From Yoonia tamlensis (GTDB lineage: Bacteria > Pseudomonadota > Alphaproteobacteria > Rhodobacterales > Rhodobacteraceae): a stretch of 64,000 nt of DNA. Location of the stretch: the NCBI RefSeq assembly GCF_900115105.1, contig NZ_FOYP01000003.1:62001-126000 (forward strand). Reading direction: 5' to 3'. Below the pieces are notes generated by a model. It made no database searches, was not told the origin of the DNA, and was given only the letters and a program-made list of their open reading frames with translations. This document shows, piece by piece, positions 43,846 to 52,349 of the stretch. Position 1 is the stretch's first letter; each line of letters opens with the position of its first letter. The translations under genes were made by a program, and so were the position numbers.

Positions 43846-44751
43846 ATGCAAGAACACCAAACCGAAAAACAGCGCGCCAATTTGATTGGCAGCCTTTGGA
43901 TGATCGGGGCGATGGCCTGTTTCGCGATCGAGGATGTCCTGTTCAAAGCGGCCAGTCAGTCGGTGCCTATCGGGCAGTTGCTGATCGTCTTTGGCGGGGG
44001 CGGCGCATGTGCATTTCTTGCGGTCGCGCTTTGGACGCGTACACCGCTGATCAGCGCCGATGTTCTATCCCCTGCAATGCGTGTGCGGGTTCTGTTTGAA
44101 ATCATCGGGCGGCTTTTCTTTGCGCTGGCGCTTGCATTGACGCCGCTTTCTGCCACGACCGTGATCTTGCAAGCGACGCCTTTGGTCGTTGTGGCGGGGG
44201 CCGCTATTGTGTTTGGGGAAACGGTCGGGCCGCGCCGCTGGATTGCGATCTTTGTCGGGTTGCTTGGCGTTGTGGTCATTGTACAGCCAGGCAGCGACGG
44301 GTTTTCTGCCTCGTCAATTCTGGCAATCATAGGGATGTTCGGGTTTGCGGGTCGCGATCTAGCCAGCCGCGCGGCACCCAAGACGCTTGGCACTGCGGCG
44401 CTTGGGTTTTACGGGTTTTTGTCGCTGCTTACTGCGGGGCTTGCCTATGCCGTTTATGAGGCCGCGCCATTTGTTGCGATCACCGCGGCGAACGCGGCCA
44501 CATTGGTCGGGCTCGCGCTGGTTGGCGCGATTGCCTACGCAGGGTTGATGAAGGCCATGCGCACCGGCGATGTGTCCGCCGTGACGCCGTTTCGCTATGT
44601 GCGGCTGCTGTTCGGGATCGCCTGCGGCGTGGTGTTTTTCGGCGAAACCATTACCACCGCAATGCTGGTTGGCAGCGCGCTGATTGTCCTGTCAGGTCTG
44701 GTGATCGTCTGGCGCACAAGGGCCGCAAAAACGCAAAAAGGGACGCATTAA
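43846..44751 (+). CDS. DMT family (EamA) transporter
   Basis: Permease of 301 residues with ten hydrophobic segments and two EamA halves; SATTVILQATPLVVVAGAAI near 105 and the second-half TPFRYVRLLFGIACGVVFFG near 245 are typical of drug/metabolite transporters. Substrate unknown. GGAGGG six bases upstream of the ATG at 43846 decides the start. Divergent from the DUF4139 gene with 160 bp of non-coding DNA between. Confidence 0.88.
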   Translation: MQEHQTEKQRANLIGSLWMIGAMACFAIEDVLFKAASQSVPIGQLLIVFGGGGACAFLAVALWTRTPLISADVLSPAMRVRVLFEIIGRLFFALALALTPLSATTVILQATPLVVVAGAAIVFGETVGPRRWIAIFVGLLGVVVIVQPGSDGFSASSILAIIGMFGFAGRDLASRAAPKTLGTAALGFYGFLSLLTAGLAYAVYEAAPFVAITAANAATLVGLALVGAIAYAGLMKAMRTGDVSAVTPFRYVRLLFGIACGVVFFGETITTAMLVGSALIVLSGLVIVWRTRAAKTQKGTH

Positions 44752-44783
44752 GCGCCCCTCTCCTTAGGTCGTGGAACCTGCGA

Positions 44784-45806
44784 TCAGCCTTTTTTCAGGC
44801 ACTCGCGGCCCAGCAATTCAGCGATTTGCACCGCATTCAACGCAGCACCTTTGCGCAGGTTGTCGGATACGCACCACAGGTTCAGACCGTTGTCGATCGT
44901 GCTGTCCTGACGGATGCGGCTGATGAATGTCGCGAAATCGCCGACACATTCGATCGGGGTCACGTAACCGCCGTCTTCGCGCTTGTCGATCACCATGACA
45001 CCGGGTGCCTCGCGCAGGATGTCGCGGGCCTCGTCTTCGTCGAGATGCTCTTCGAATTCGATGTTGATCGCTTCGGAGTGACCGACAAAAACAGGTACGC
45101 GCACACAGGTTGCTGTCACCTTGATCGATTTGTCGACGATCTTTTTGGTTTCCGCGACCATTTTCCATTCTTCTTTGGTCGACCCGTCTTCCATGAACAC
45201 GTCGATATGCGGGATCACGTTAAATGCGATCTGCTTGGTAAACTGGCGTGGCGGTTTGCTGTCGGTCGGGTTGTAGATCGATTTGGTCTGATCCCACAAT
45301 TCATCAATGCCGCCCTTACCCGCGCCCGATACGGACTGGTAGGTGCTGACCACAACGCGTTTGATCTTCGCGCGGTCATGCAGCGGCTTGAGCGCGACAA
45401 CCATCTGCGCGGTCGAACAATTCGGGTTCGCGATGATGTTTTTCTTTTTGTAGCCGTGAATCGCCTCGGCGTTCACTTCGGGCACGATCAGCGGCACATC
45501 CGCGTCATAGCGGTACAGCGAAGAGTTATCGATAACCACACAGCCGGCAGCAGCAGCCTTGGGCGCATAGATTTTAGTTGCATCGGATCCGACAGCAAAC
45601 AGCGCCATATCCCAGCCCGCGAAATCAAAGGTATCAAGATCCTTTGTCTTCAACGTCTTATCGCCAAAGCTGACTTCGCTCCCCAGTGATTTGCGGCTGG
45701 CAAGTGCGACGATTTGGTCCACGGGGAATTCGCGTTCAGCGAGGATATTCAGCATTTCGCGGCCCACGTTACCTGTGGCCCCGACGACGGCGATTTTATA
45801 GCCCAT
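44784..45806 (-). CDS. asd: Aspartate-semialdehyde dehydrogenase
   Basis: Makes aspartate 4-semialdehyde for lysine, diaminopimelate, threonine and methionine. The 340 residues begin with the NADP loop VGATGNVGREMLNIL, and the catalytic Cys is in IANPNCSTAQM near residue 132. SYQSVSGAGKGGIDEL near 155 is another signature. Monocistronic; convergent with the DMT gene. Confidence 0.95.
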   Translation of the reverse strand: MGYKIAVVGATGNVGREMLNILAEREFPVDQIVALASRKSLGSEVSFGDKTLKTKDLDTFDFAGWDMALFAVGSDATKIYAPKAAAAGCVVIDNSSLYRYDADVPLIVPEVNAEAIHGYKKKNIIANPNCSTAQMVVALKPLHDRAKIKRVVVSTYQSVSGAGKGGIDELWDQTKSIYNPTDSKPPRQFTKQIAFNVIPHIDVFMEDGSTKEEWKMVAETKKIVDKSIKVTATCVRVPVFVGHSEAINIEFEEHLDEDEARDILREAPGVMVIDKREDGGYVTPIECVGDFATFISRIRQDSTIDNGLNLWCVSDNLRKGAALNAVQIAELLGRECLKKG

Positions 45807-45868
45807 TTGGGTGGCTCCTTCGTTACAACAAAGGCCTATTACAGCGCAAACGCCGCAAGGGAAAGGGG

Positions 45869-46327
45869 CTAGACCGGCAATGCCGTCGAGTGCCGGACCG
45901 TGCGAAGCGAAAACGATGATTGCATTTGCGCAACCCCTGGAAGTCGCGCCAGATACTGCCGGTGGATACGCGCGAAATCATCGGTATCGCCTGCCACGAC
46001 CTTTAGCAGGTAATCCGCCGTGCCCGCCATCAAATGGCATTCAAGCACGTCGGGCACCAAAGCCACCGCGCGTTCAAAGGCGTCTAACACCTCATCCGCT
46101 TGGGCGCTGAGCGTGATTTCGACAAAGACAGTCGTCGGCAGCCCCACTTTGCGCGGGTTCAGTAGCGCGACATAGTCACGGATATATCCGTCTTTTTCCA
46201 ACCGTTGCACGCGGCGATGACAAGCCGATGGAGACAGGTTCGCCACTTCGGATAGTTCTGCATTGGACATGCGGCCAGTCTTTTGCAAAACCCCGAGGAT
46301 TCGGCGATCAATACTGTCCAGTTCCAT
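45869..46327 (-). CDS. Lrp/AsnC family regulator, probable AldR
   Basis: Regulator of 152 residues: winged HTH with MSNAELSEVANLSPSACHRR (about 20-39), then a RAM domain (LECHLMAGTADYLLKVVAGD). It is divergent from ald with 134 bp between; such a pair usually means that the Lrp protein activates alanine dehydrogenase in response to alanine (inference). ATG at 46327. Confidence 0.9.
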   Translation of the reverse strand: MELDSIDRRILGVLQKTGRMSNAELSEVANLSPSACHRRVQRLEKDGYIRDYVALLNPRKVGLPTTVFVEITLSAQADEVLDAFERAVALVPDVLECHLMAGTADYLLKVVAGDTDDFARIHRQYLARLPGVAQMQSSFSLRTVRHSTALPV

Positions 46328-46351
46328 TTGGCGCGAAATCCTTTTGCAAAG
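46280..46351. promoter_or_regulatory. Two CTTTTGCAAA sites, candidate Lrp operators
   Basis: CTTTTGCAAA occurs at 46280-46289 inside the start of the Lrp gene and at 46341-46350 in the intergenic region, 61 bp apart or about six helical turns. TTTGCAAA is palindromic. Spaced, phased sites are usual for Lrp proteins that wrap DNA; no binding evidence. Confidence 0.3.
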
Positions 46352-46461
46352 CCGCAGATATGCGCTCGATCCTGCCACAGTTACCGCAAACAGCCAATGC
46401 ATTTCCCCAAGAAATTGCGCGACAAGGCGCAGATGGTTTTCGAATGCAGGAGGAGAACACA

Positions 46462-47580
46462 ATGCATATCGGCTGCCCAAAAGAGATAAAACCGCAAGAA
46501 TTTCGCGTCGGCATGACCCCAAATGCCGCCCAAGAAGCCGTGGCCCATGGCCATAGCGTCACCGTTGAAACAAATGCCGGATCCGGTGCCGGTTTTACAG
46601 ATGCCGATTATATCGCCGCGGGGGCCAAAATCGCTGGCTCCGCCGCCGAAATTTTCGCAGCCGCTGACATGATCGTCAAAGTCAAAGAACCCCAAGCCGA
46701 TGAGCGCGCCATGCTGCGCGAAGGCCAGATTCTGTTCACCTATCTGCACCTTGCCGCGGATCTGGATCAGACCCGCGACCTGATGGCATCGGGGGCCACA
46801 TGTATCGCCTATGAAACGGTGACAGACGATCGGGGCGGACTGCCCCTGCTTGCGCCCATGTCCGAAGTCGCCGGTCGTCTGGCTCCGCAGGTCGGTGCGT
46901 GGACCCTGCAAAAGGCAAACGGCGGACGCGGCGTGCTGATGGGCGGCGTGCCCGGTGTTGGTCCGGCCCGTGTGGTTGTGATCGGCGGCGGTGTGGTTGG
47001 CACGCAAGCTGCCAAAGTTGCCGCTGGCATGGGCGCGGATGTCACCGTGCTAGATCGTTCGCTCGCGCGGTTGCGGTATCTTGATGACGTGTTTGGCGGG
47101 CAGTTCAGAACCAGCTACGCAAGTGCGGGCAACACAATCGAACTCGCGCGCGAGGCCGATATGATCATCGGCGCGGTGCTGATCCCCGGTGCGGCCGCGC
47201 CAAAACTGATTTCACGCGCACAATTGGCGGAACTGAAACCGGGCGCAGCGATTGTTGATGTGGCCATTGACCAAGGCGGCTGTTTTGAAACATCGCGCGC
47301 CACCACCCACCAAGACCCGATCTACGACGTTGACGGAATCATGCATTACTGCGTGGCCAATATGCCCGGTGCCGTCGCGCGCACATCCACAATCGCGCTT
47401 GGCAATGCGACGATGCCCTTCATGATCGCACTGGCGAACAAGGGCTGGCGCAAGGCTTGCGAAGACGACGCGCATCTGCTGCGTGGGCTAAACGTGCATG
47501 CGGGCAAGCTGACCTATGCGGCGGTTGGAAGGGCACTAGAAATTGACGTGCTCGCGCCCAATCTGGCGCTCAAATCCTAA
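46462..47580 (+). CDS. ald: Alanine dehydrogenase
   Basis: NAD-dependent oxidative deamination of L-alanine to pyruvate and ammonia. The 372 residues open with MHIGCPKEIKPQEFRVGMTP; NAD-binding VVVIGGGVVGTQAAKVAAGM is near 171, and VKVKEPQADE near 72 holds the active-site lysine region. AGGAGGAGA lies before the ATG at 46462. The divergent Lrp gene is the likely regulator, and a hairpin follows. Confidence 0.95.
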   Translation: MHIGCPKEIKPQEFRVGMTPNAAQEAVAHGHSVTVETNAGSGAGFTDADYIAAGAKIAGSAAEIFAAADMIVKVKEPQADERAMLREGQILFTYLHLAADLDQTRDLMASGATCIAYETVTDDRGGLPLLAPMSEVAGRLAPQVGAWTLQKANGGRGVLMGGVPGVGPARVVVIGGGVVGTQAAKVAAGMGADVTVLDRSLARLRYLDDVFGGQFRTSYASAGNTIELAREADMIIGAVLIPGAAAPKLISRAQLAELKPGAAIVDVAIDQGGCFETSRATTHQDPIYDVDGIMHYCVANMPGAVARTSTIALGNATMPFMIALANKGWRKACEDDAHLLRGLNVHAGKLTYAAVGRALEIDVLAPNLALKS

Positions 47581-47586
47581 GACAAG

Positions 47587-47611
47587 CAGGCCCGCAATTG
47601 CTGCGGGCCTG
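47587..47611. terminator. Bidirectional terminator between ald and mscL
   Basis: Perfect 10-bp stem CAGGCCCGCA/TGCGGGCCTG with a 5-nt loop, placed between the stops of convergent ald and mscL. The T run is weak on both sides. Confidence 0.65.
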
Positions 47612-47625
47612 TCTCTGCGCTGGGC

Positions 47626-48060
47626 TCAGGCTTTTGCCTTCAGCACATCGCGAATTTCCGCAAGCAGTTCTTCGGTTGTCGGGCCCTTGGGGGCTGCGGG
47701 CGCGGCTTCCTCTTCCTTGACGGCGGCATCTTTGGCGCGGTTCACCATTTTCACCAGCATGAAGACCACAAAGGCGATGATCAAAAAGTTAATGATCGCC
47801 ATGATAAAGGCACCGTAAGCAAAGATTGACGCCCCCGCTTCGCGCGCGGCATCAAGCGAGGCACCCGCTGGCACGTCACCAGCCAGAACTGCATATTTAT
47901 TGGTGAAATCAACACCGCCGGTCACAAGTCCGATGATCGGGTTAATCAAATCCCCCACGAGCGAGGTCACAATCGCCGTGAACGCTGCCCCAATGATGAT
48001 ACCAACGGCCATATCCATGACGTTGCCCTTGGCGATAAAACTTTTGAATTCATTGATCAT
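47626..48060 (-). CDS. mscL: Large-conductance mechanosensitive channel MscL
   Basis: Osmotic safety valve of the inner membrane, 144 residues. The N-terminal [20 protein letters not shown] and first helix [20 protein letters not shown] are the MscL signature. The second helix lies near 80-102, and a charged cytoplasmic helix at the C-terminus ends [16 protein letters not shown]. Length is usual for the family. Confidence 0.96.
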   Translation of the reverse strand: MINEFKSFIAKGNVMDMAVGIIIGAAFTAIVTSLVGDLINPIIGLVTGGVDFTNKYAVLAGDVPAGASLDAAREAGASIFAYGAFIMAIINFLIIAFVVFMLVKMVNRAKDAAVKEEEAAPAAPKGPTTEELLAEIRDVLKAKA

Positions 48061-48152
48061 TTTTGTATTTCCATTGCTACGGTTGCGATCCAGTTCGCGC
48101 GATCATCGCAAAAGATGACGCCATACTCCATAGGTTTTTCGCGCAGCAACGG

Positions 48153-48596
48153 CTAGGGCAATTGCCCGCTGATGACATAGCGCAGGATTTCAACGACTTG
48201 TCGCGGCTCTTGCACCACAGCAAGCGCTGCTGCGTCAACTTCCTTGAGTGCGTGCTGATGATCGGGTCCATGCATCACAATCAGTGATTTGCCCAACGCT
48301 GCCGCATAGCCTGCATCAAAGGCCGCGTTCCACTGTTTGTATTTGTCGCCAAAGCGGACAACGACAATATCCGCGTTCGCAATGGCATTGCGGGTGCGGA
48401 TCGCGTTCAGCTTTGCACCTTTGTTGTCGTGCCAGAACTTGTCCGTTTCTGCGCCCATGATGGCGACACCGCAATCATCGGATGCCGCGTGATCTGTTAC
48501 AGGGGCTGCAAAAGTCACATCCAGCCCCGCAGCGGCCGCGGTGATCAGATCGCGCCAGTCCGTGTGAATTTCGCCCGACAGGTAAACGTTTAGCAT
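48153..48596 (-). CDS. YtoQ family protein
   Basis: Protein of 147 residues of the YtoQ family: MLNVYLSGEIHTDWRD at the N-terminus, GAETDKFWHDNKGAKLNAIR near 48, and VVRFGDKYKQWNAAFDAGYA near 78. The fold resembles nucleoside 2-deoxyribosyltransferases; biochemical role unproven. Start at 48596 (ATG); an upstream extension would overlap pheT and the tandem hairpins. Confidence 0.88.
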   Translation of the reverse strand: MLNVYLSGEIHTDWRDLITAAAAGLDVTFAAPVTDHAASDDCGVAIMGAETDKFWHDNKGAKLNAIRTRNAIANADIVVVRFGDKYKQWNAAFDAGYAAALGKSLIVMHGPDHQHALKEVDAAALAVVQEPRQVVEILRYVISGQLP

Positions 48597-48623
48597 CTTG
48601 TTACTCCACAATCCGGCGGGCGG

Positions 48624-48672
48624 CCAAAGTCTCGTCCGAGACTTTGGAACCAAATTCTTTACAAGAATTTGG
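48624..48672. repeat. Tandem perfect hairpins after pheT
   Basis: Two perfect inverted repeats two bases apart: CCAAAGTCTCG/CGAGACTTTGG (48624-48634, 48637-48647) with a 2-nt loop, and CCAAATTCTT/AAGAATTTGG (48650-48659, 48663-48672) with a 3-nt loop. They touch the pheT stop. No T run follows, so this looks like a repeat-type element that may also stabilise the pheT transcript. Confidence 0.7.
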
Positions 48673-51069
48673 CTAGCCCCGTAACGTACCGCCCGTTGCT
48701 TTGCTGACTTTCTCAACGATTTTTGCGGAAACCGCTTCGATATCGGCATCCTTGAGCGTCTTGTCTTTGGGTTGCAAACGCACAGTGACAGCCAGTGATT
48801 TCTTACCGTCACCCAAAGCCCCGCCGATAAACTCGTCAAAGACGCGCACATCGGTGATCAATGACTTATCCGCGCCAGCCGCCGCATTCACAAGCGTTAG
48901 CGCCGCGACATCCGCATCCACGACAAAGGCAAAATCGCGATCAACCGCCTGCAAATCCGTAGCCACCAATGCCGGACGTGTCGCTGTCTGGTTTTTGGGC
49001 GTTGGAATTTCATCCAGCCAGATCGTAAAGCCGACAGCCGGCCCTTTGATATCCATGTCGCGCAGCACTTTGGGGTGCAATTCGCCAAAGACAGCCAGAA
49101 CCTTTTTCGGCCCCAGACAAATCTGCCCGTGGCGGCCAGGGTGCCACCATTCGCGCGCGCCGCGCAGGATCTGCACCTTCGCAGGCGCACCAACAGCGTC
49201 GAGTATCGCCTCGACATCGGCTTTGGCATCATAAAGATCAACGGGCCGCGATGTACCATGCACGTCCTTTGGTGCGGTACGCCCGATCAAGACGCCGGAA
49301 ACCGCATTATGCTGTTCCCCCGGTTCGCCACCGTGAAATGCTGCGCCAACCTCGAACAATGCCATATCCATGAAACCGCGCGCCTGATTGCGCGCCGCCG
49401 CCCGCAAAAGTCCGGGCAAAAGTGCGGGCCGCATATGCGACATTTCCGAACTGATCGGGTTTTCCAACATCGTCGCGTCATCACCGCCACCAAACAGCGT
49501 TGCAGCTTCGCGGTCGATAAACGTGTAGGTCACGCATTCATTATATCCAAGCGCCGCCGACATCCGGCGCGCGGCCTGCTGGCGCAACTGCGAAGTCGTC
49601 AAAATCGGCTTCGGCACACCTGTTGTCATGCGCTTCATCGGCACGCCTTGCAGCTTGGTCAGTGACGCAATGCGCGCAACCTCTTCCACCAGATCGGCCT
49701 CGCCTTGTACGTCCGGACGCCATGATGGGACGCTCGCCATCGTGCCATCAAGCTTGAACCCGAGCGCGGTGAGTGTCTGGCGCTGTGTGCTTTCAGGGAT
49801 ATCCATGCCGACAAGGCTGATCACGCGTTTTGCGTCCAGCTTATAGGCGCGCGCCGTATCAGGCACGCTGCCAGCCTGGATCAGCTCGGACGCCTCGCCA
49901 CCCGCGTGATCGACGATCATGCGTACCGCATGCTCTAGCCCTTCGGGGGTGAACGCCGGATCAATACCGCGTTCAAACCGGTAGCGCGCATCCGAATTTA
50001 TCTTGAGCGCGCGGCCCGCATAGGCAATCTGCACCGGATCCCAATAAGCGCTTTCGACAAAGACGTTGACCGTCTCTTCGGTGCAGCCCGTGGCGGCGCC
50101 GCCCATGATACCGGCGATGCTTTCCACGCCTGTATCATCCGAAATCACCATCTGGCCCTGCGCGAGCGTATAGTCTTTGTCATCCAATGCGGTAATGACT
50201 TCGCCACCTGCGGCGCGGTGCACCCGCAGATTGCCCGCAACCTTATCGGCATCAAAAACATGAAGCGGGCGGTTCAGATCATAGGTGAACCAGTTGGTCA
50301 CATCGACCAGAAAGCTGATCGGACGCAGCCCGATCGCGCGCAATTGCTGTTGCAGCCATGCGGGGCTTGGGCCGTTCTTGACGCCCTTGATCAAACGACC
50401 ACAGAAAATCGGGCAGCCGTCCAATGTATCATCATCAATGAACACATCCAGATCGGCCTTGAATGTTGCGGCAACCGGATCAACCACAACAGGTTTCAAC
50501 GTCCCCAAACCGCGCGCGGCCAGATCGCGCGCGATCCCGCGCACGCCCAACGCATCCGGACGGTTTGGCGTAATCGCGATTTCAATCACCGGATCCACCT
50601 TGGACGGATCATTGACAGCCAGCCAGTCGGCAAAGTTTTCACCAACCTCGCCCGATGGCAGTTCGATAATGCCGTTATGTTCGTCCGACAGTTCCAGCTC
50701 TTTCTCGGACGCCATCATGCCAAAGCTGTCAACGCCACGGATGTTGCCGACCTTGATGGTGATATCAAGACCAGGGATATAAGTACCGGGTTTGGCAAGG
50801 ACGACCGTGATCCCCTCGCGGGCATTTGGCGCACCACAAACAATCTGTGTTTCGCCTTCATCCGACTGGACCTTACAAACCTTCAGCTTATCCGCGTCAG
50901 GGTGCTTTTCGGCATGGATCACCTTGGCGATGGTAAAATCGCGCAGCTTGGCGGCTGGGTCTTCGATGCCTTCAACCTCAAGCCCGAGGTCGGTCAGCGC
51001 CTCTGCGATTTCATCGACAGAAGCGTCAGTTTCAAGGTGATGTTTCAGCCAGGAGAGGGTGAATTTCAT
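48673..51069 (-). CDS. pheT: Phenylalanine-tRNA ligase beta subunit
   Basis: Large subunit of phenylalanyl-tRNA synthetase, 798 residues, the usual length. Domains in order: N-terminal tRNA-binding OB fold (KLRDFTIAKVIHAEKHPDAD near 43-62), B3/B4 editing region, B5, the catalytic-like core, and the C-terminal anticodon-binding FDX-ACB domain (QAVDRDFAFVVDADVAAL near 705). Its partner pheS lies 1.3 kb upstream rather than adjacent, separated by two accessory genes. Confidence 0.96.
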   Translation of the reverse strand: MKFTLSWLKHHLETDASVDEIAEALTDLGLEVEGIEDPAAKLRDFTIAKVIHAEKHPDADKLKVCKVQSDEGETQIVCGAPNAREGITVVLAKPGTYIPGLDITIKVGNIRGVDSFGMMASEKELELSDEHNGIIELPSGEVGENFADWLAVNDPSKVDPVIEIAITPNRPDALGVRGIARDLAARGLGTLKPVVVDPVAATFKADLDVFIDDDTLDGCPIFCGRLIKGVKNGPSPAWLQQQLRAIGLRPISFLVDVTNWFTYDLNRPLHVFDADKVAGNLRVHRAAGGEVITALDDKDYTLAQGQMVISDDTGVESIAGIMGGAATGCTEETVNVFVESAYWDPVQIAYAGRALKINSDARYRFERGIDPAFTPEGLEHAVRMIVDHAGGEASELIQAGSVPDTARAYKLDAKRVISLVGMDIPESTQRQTLTALGFKLDGTMASVPSWRPDVQGEADLVEEVARIASLTKLQGVPMKRMTTGVPKPILTTSQLRQQAARRMSAALGYNECVTYTFIDREAATLFGGGDDATMLENPISSEMSHMRPALLPGLLRAAARNQARGFMDMALFEVGAAFHGGEPGEQHNAVSGVLIGRTAPKDVHGTSRPVDLYDAKADVEAILDAVGAPAKVQILRGAREWWHPGRHGQICLGPKKVLAVFGELHPKVLRDMDIKGPAVGFTIWLDEIPTPKNQTATRPALVATDLQAVDRDFAFVVDADVAALTLVNAAAGADKSLITDVRVFDEFIGGALGDGKKSLAVTVRLQPKDKTLKDADIEAVSAKIVEKVSKATGGTLRG

Positions 51070-51135
51070 TGGTCCGGTCCTGCGGTTTAAATTGGTTGGA
51101 TTGGGCTTAGCGGATTACGCGCAAATGGGAAAGAC

Positions 51136-51158
51136 CGTAGGGTGGGGTTTACCCCACC
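51136..51158 (+). repeat. Palindromic intergenic repeat, family GCGTAGGGTGG, copy B
   Basis: CGTAGGGTGGGG followed by TTTACCCCACC: same CGTAGGGTGG head and CCACC end as the copies at 12750-12773 and 63412-63435, with a different inner palindrome. Lies between pheT and the ASCH gene. Confidence 0.6.
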
Positions 51159-51164
51159 GCCCCG

Positions 51165-51593
51165 TCAAAGTTCACGCCCTGCAAGGTCTTCGACCAGTTC
51201 GAACCGCTCAAAAACAAGGGGCATTTCGGGATCAAACCCGCCATTGCGTTTGAAATAGGCTTTGTGCGACTTGCGCCAAGCAAGCAACGTGTCGTCTTCA
51301 CCCTCGGCCAAAGCCATTTCTTCGGTGACATCGCAATAGCGGATCTCCTCGACACCCGTTGTGCGGATGACCAGCGCTGGCGTGCCGTCCCAATTGGCCG
51401 CGATATCGCAGCGGCCCACCACAGGCAGCGCATCCGGATCGCCGTCAAAGTCGGACAGCGCGGCACAGGTCGCACGTTTTTTGCCCTTACGGACCAGCGC
51501 GATCAGGTGCTGGCACAGCTCTGGACCATCACCAAACCGAAACGTCCCCGCACCGGGGTATGTGTCTTGCAGATCTTCAATTTCATCGGCCAT
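51165..51593 (-). CDS. ASCH domain protein
   Basis: Protein of 142 residues with an ASCH (PUA-like) fold: YPGAGTFRFGDGPELCQHLI near 10-29, GKKRATCAAL near 37, and RYCDVTEEMALAEGEDDTLL near 85-104. ASCH proteins bind RNA or nucleosides; some are amidohydrolases acting on N4-acetylcytidine. The start is taken at MADEIED (51593) with GGAA upstream; an ATG four codons earlier is possible. It sits inside the pheS-pheT interval. Confidence 0.85.
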   Translation of the reverse strand: MADEIEDLQDTYPGAGTFRFGDGPELCQHLIALVRKGKKRATCAALSDFDGDPDALPVVGRCDIAANWDGTPALVIRTTGVEEIRYCDVTEEMALAEGEDDTLLAWRKSHKAYFKRNGGFDPEMPLVFERFELVEDLAGREL

Positions 51594-51637
51594 TTGGTTT
51601 TCCATTCAAAATACAGGGCAGCGCTTAGACCTCGGGG

Positions 51638-51668
51638 TGGGTGCGAAGCGCCCTCCCCATGGGGGAGG
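51638..51668. repeat. GC-rich adjacent hairpins
   Basis: GGGTGCGAAGCGCCC followed by CCTCCCC-ATG-GGGGAGG, two small palindromes overlapping by one base, then more GC-rich inverted sequence up to about 51695. Located between the ASCH gene and the AT-richer helical-protein gene; looks like another intergenic repeat. Confidence 0.45.
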
Positions 51669-51723
51669 TCCGGGCGCTGCCCGGCGATGCCGGGTCATCG
51701 ACCATGCCTTCAAGGGTTCAGGC

Positions 51724-52344
51724 CTACTTTCGTTGCATTCTTATTTCCGGCAGTAGATGATCCCTGAGTGTTTCTATCGCAACATGTATTCGAGGGCGAA
51801 GTTTATCATGCTCAGTTCCCATTGCGTATAATATTGCCCTCAGATCTTGCTGCAACTTCACGTGTTCATCCCGAGGATCTGCGCCCAATTTCCAGCCGTT
51901 CAACGTGCTCAATGCTGCAAATATTTCTTGCCTGACACTAAAAAGATCATCGATTGCGTCCTTAACAGCTCTTGTTCCAACCAACGCCTCGTGTAAAACT
52001 TGAAGCTCTCTTAAACGGTCAAAGTCGTCATCGTAGCTTCTCAGACGCTCCCACTTAAGCTCTATTACCTCTTGCTGGCTATCTTTCGTATCGGCCGGTA
52101 TGCTTTCTATCCCGCTGCGAACGCTGGCTATTGCCGATTTGACATTCATTGCTCGGCTAAGGAGCAATTCTGCAGTTTCAGCTTTACGTTTTGCTAGATG
52201 TTCTACTTTCCAAGCCTTAAGTTGGCGGTACGCCAACCAAACACCAATGATAATGGCCAAATTACCAAGGATATTTGCCAGCGGCACCAACCGCTCTAGA
52301 CAAGACCAATAATCAGTACCGTTCTGGAGCAATTCATTATCCAC
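51724..52344 (-). CDS. Membrane-anchored helical protein of unknown function
   Basis: Protein of 206 residues: one hydrophobic segment near the N-terminus (LVPLANILGNLAIIIGVWLA, about 20-39), then a long charged helical region (KVEHLAKRKAETAELLLSRA and beyond) probably forming coiled coils. No known motif. Sequence is more AT-rich than the flanking phe genes, suggesting acquisition. It ends the pheS transcript side, starting 6 bp after the pheS stop. Confidence 0.65.
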   Translation of the reverse strand: MDNELLQNGTDYWSCLERLVPLANILGNLAIIIGVWLAYRQLKAWKVEHLAKRKAETAELLLSRAMNVKSAIASVRSGIESIPADTKDSQQEVIELKWERLRSYDDDFDRLRELQVLHEALVGTRAVKDAIDDLFSVRQEIFAALSTLNGWKLGADPRDEHVKLQQDLRAILYAMGTEHDKLRPRIHVAIETLRDHLLPEIRMQRK

Positions 52345-52349
52345 GCCCT

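Noticed and set aside
44826..45689. Open frame of 287 residues on the plus strand
   Set aside because: Antisense to asd; no ribosome binding site or known motif.
50218..51090. Open frame of 290 residues on the plus strand
   Set aside because: Antisense to the N-terminal half of pheT and without motifs.
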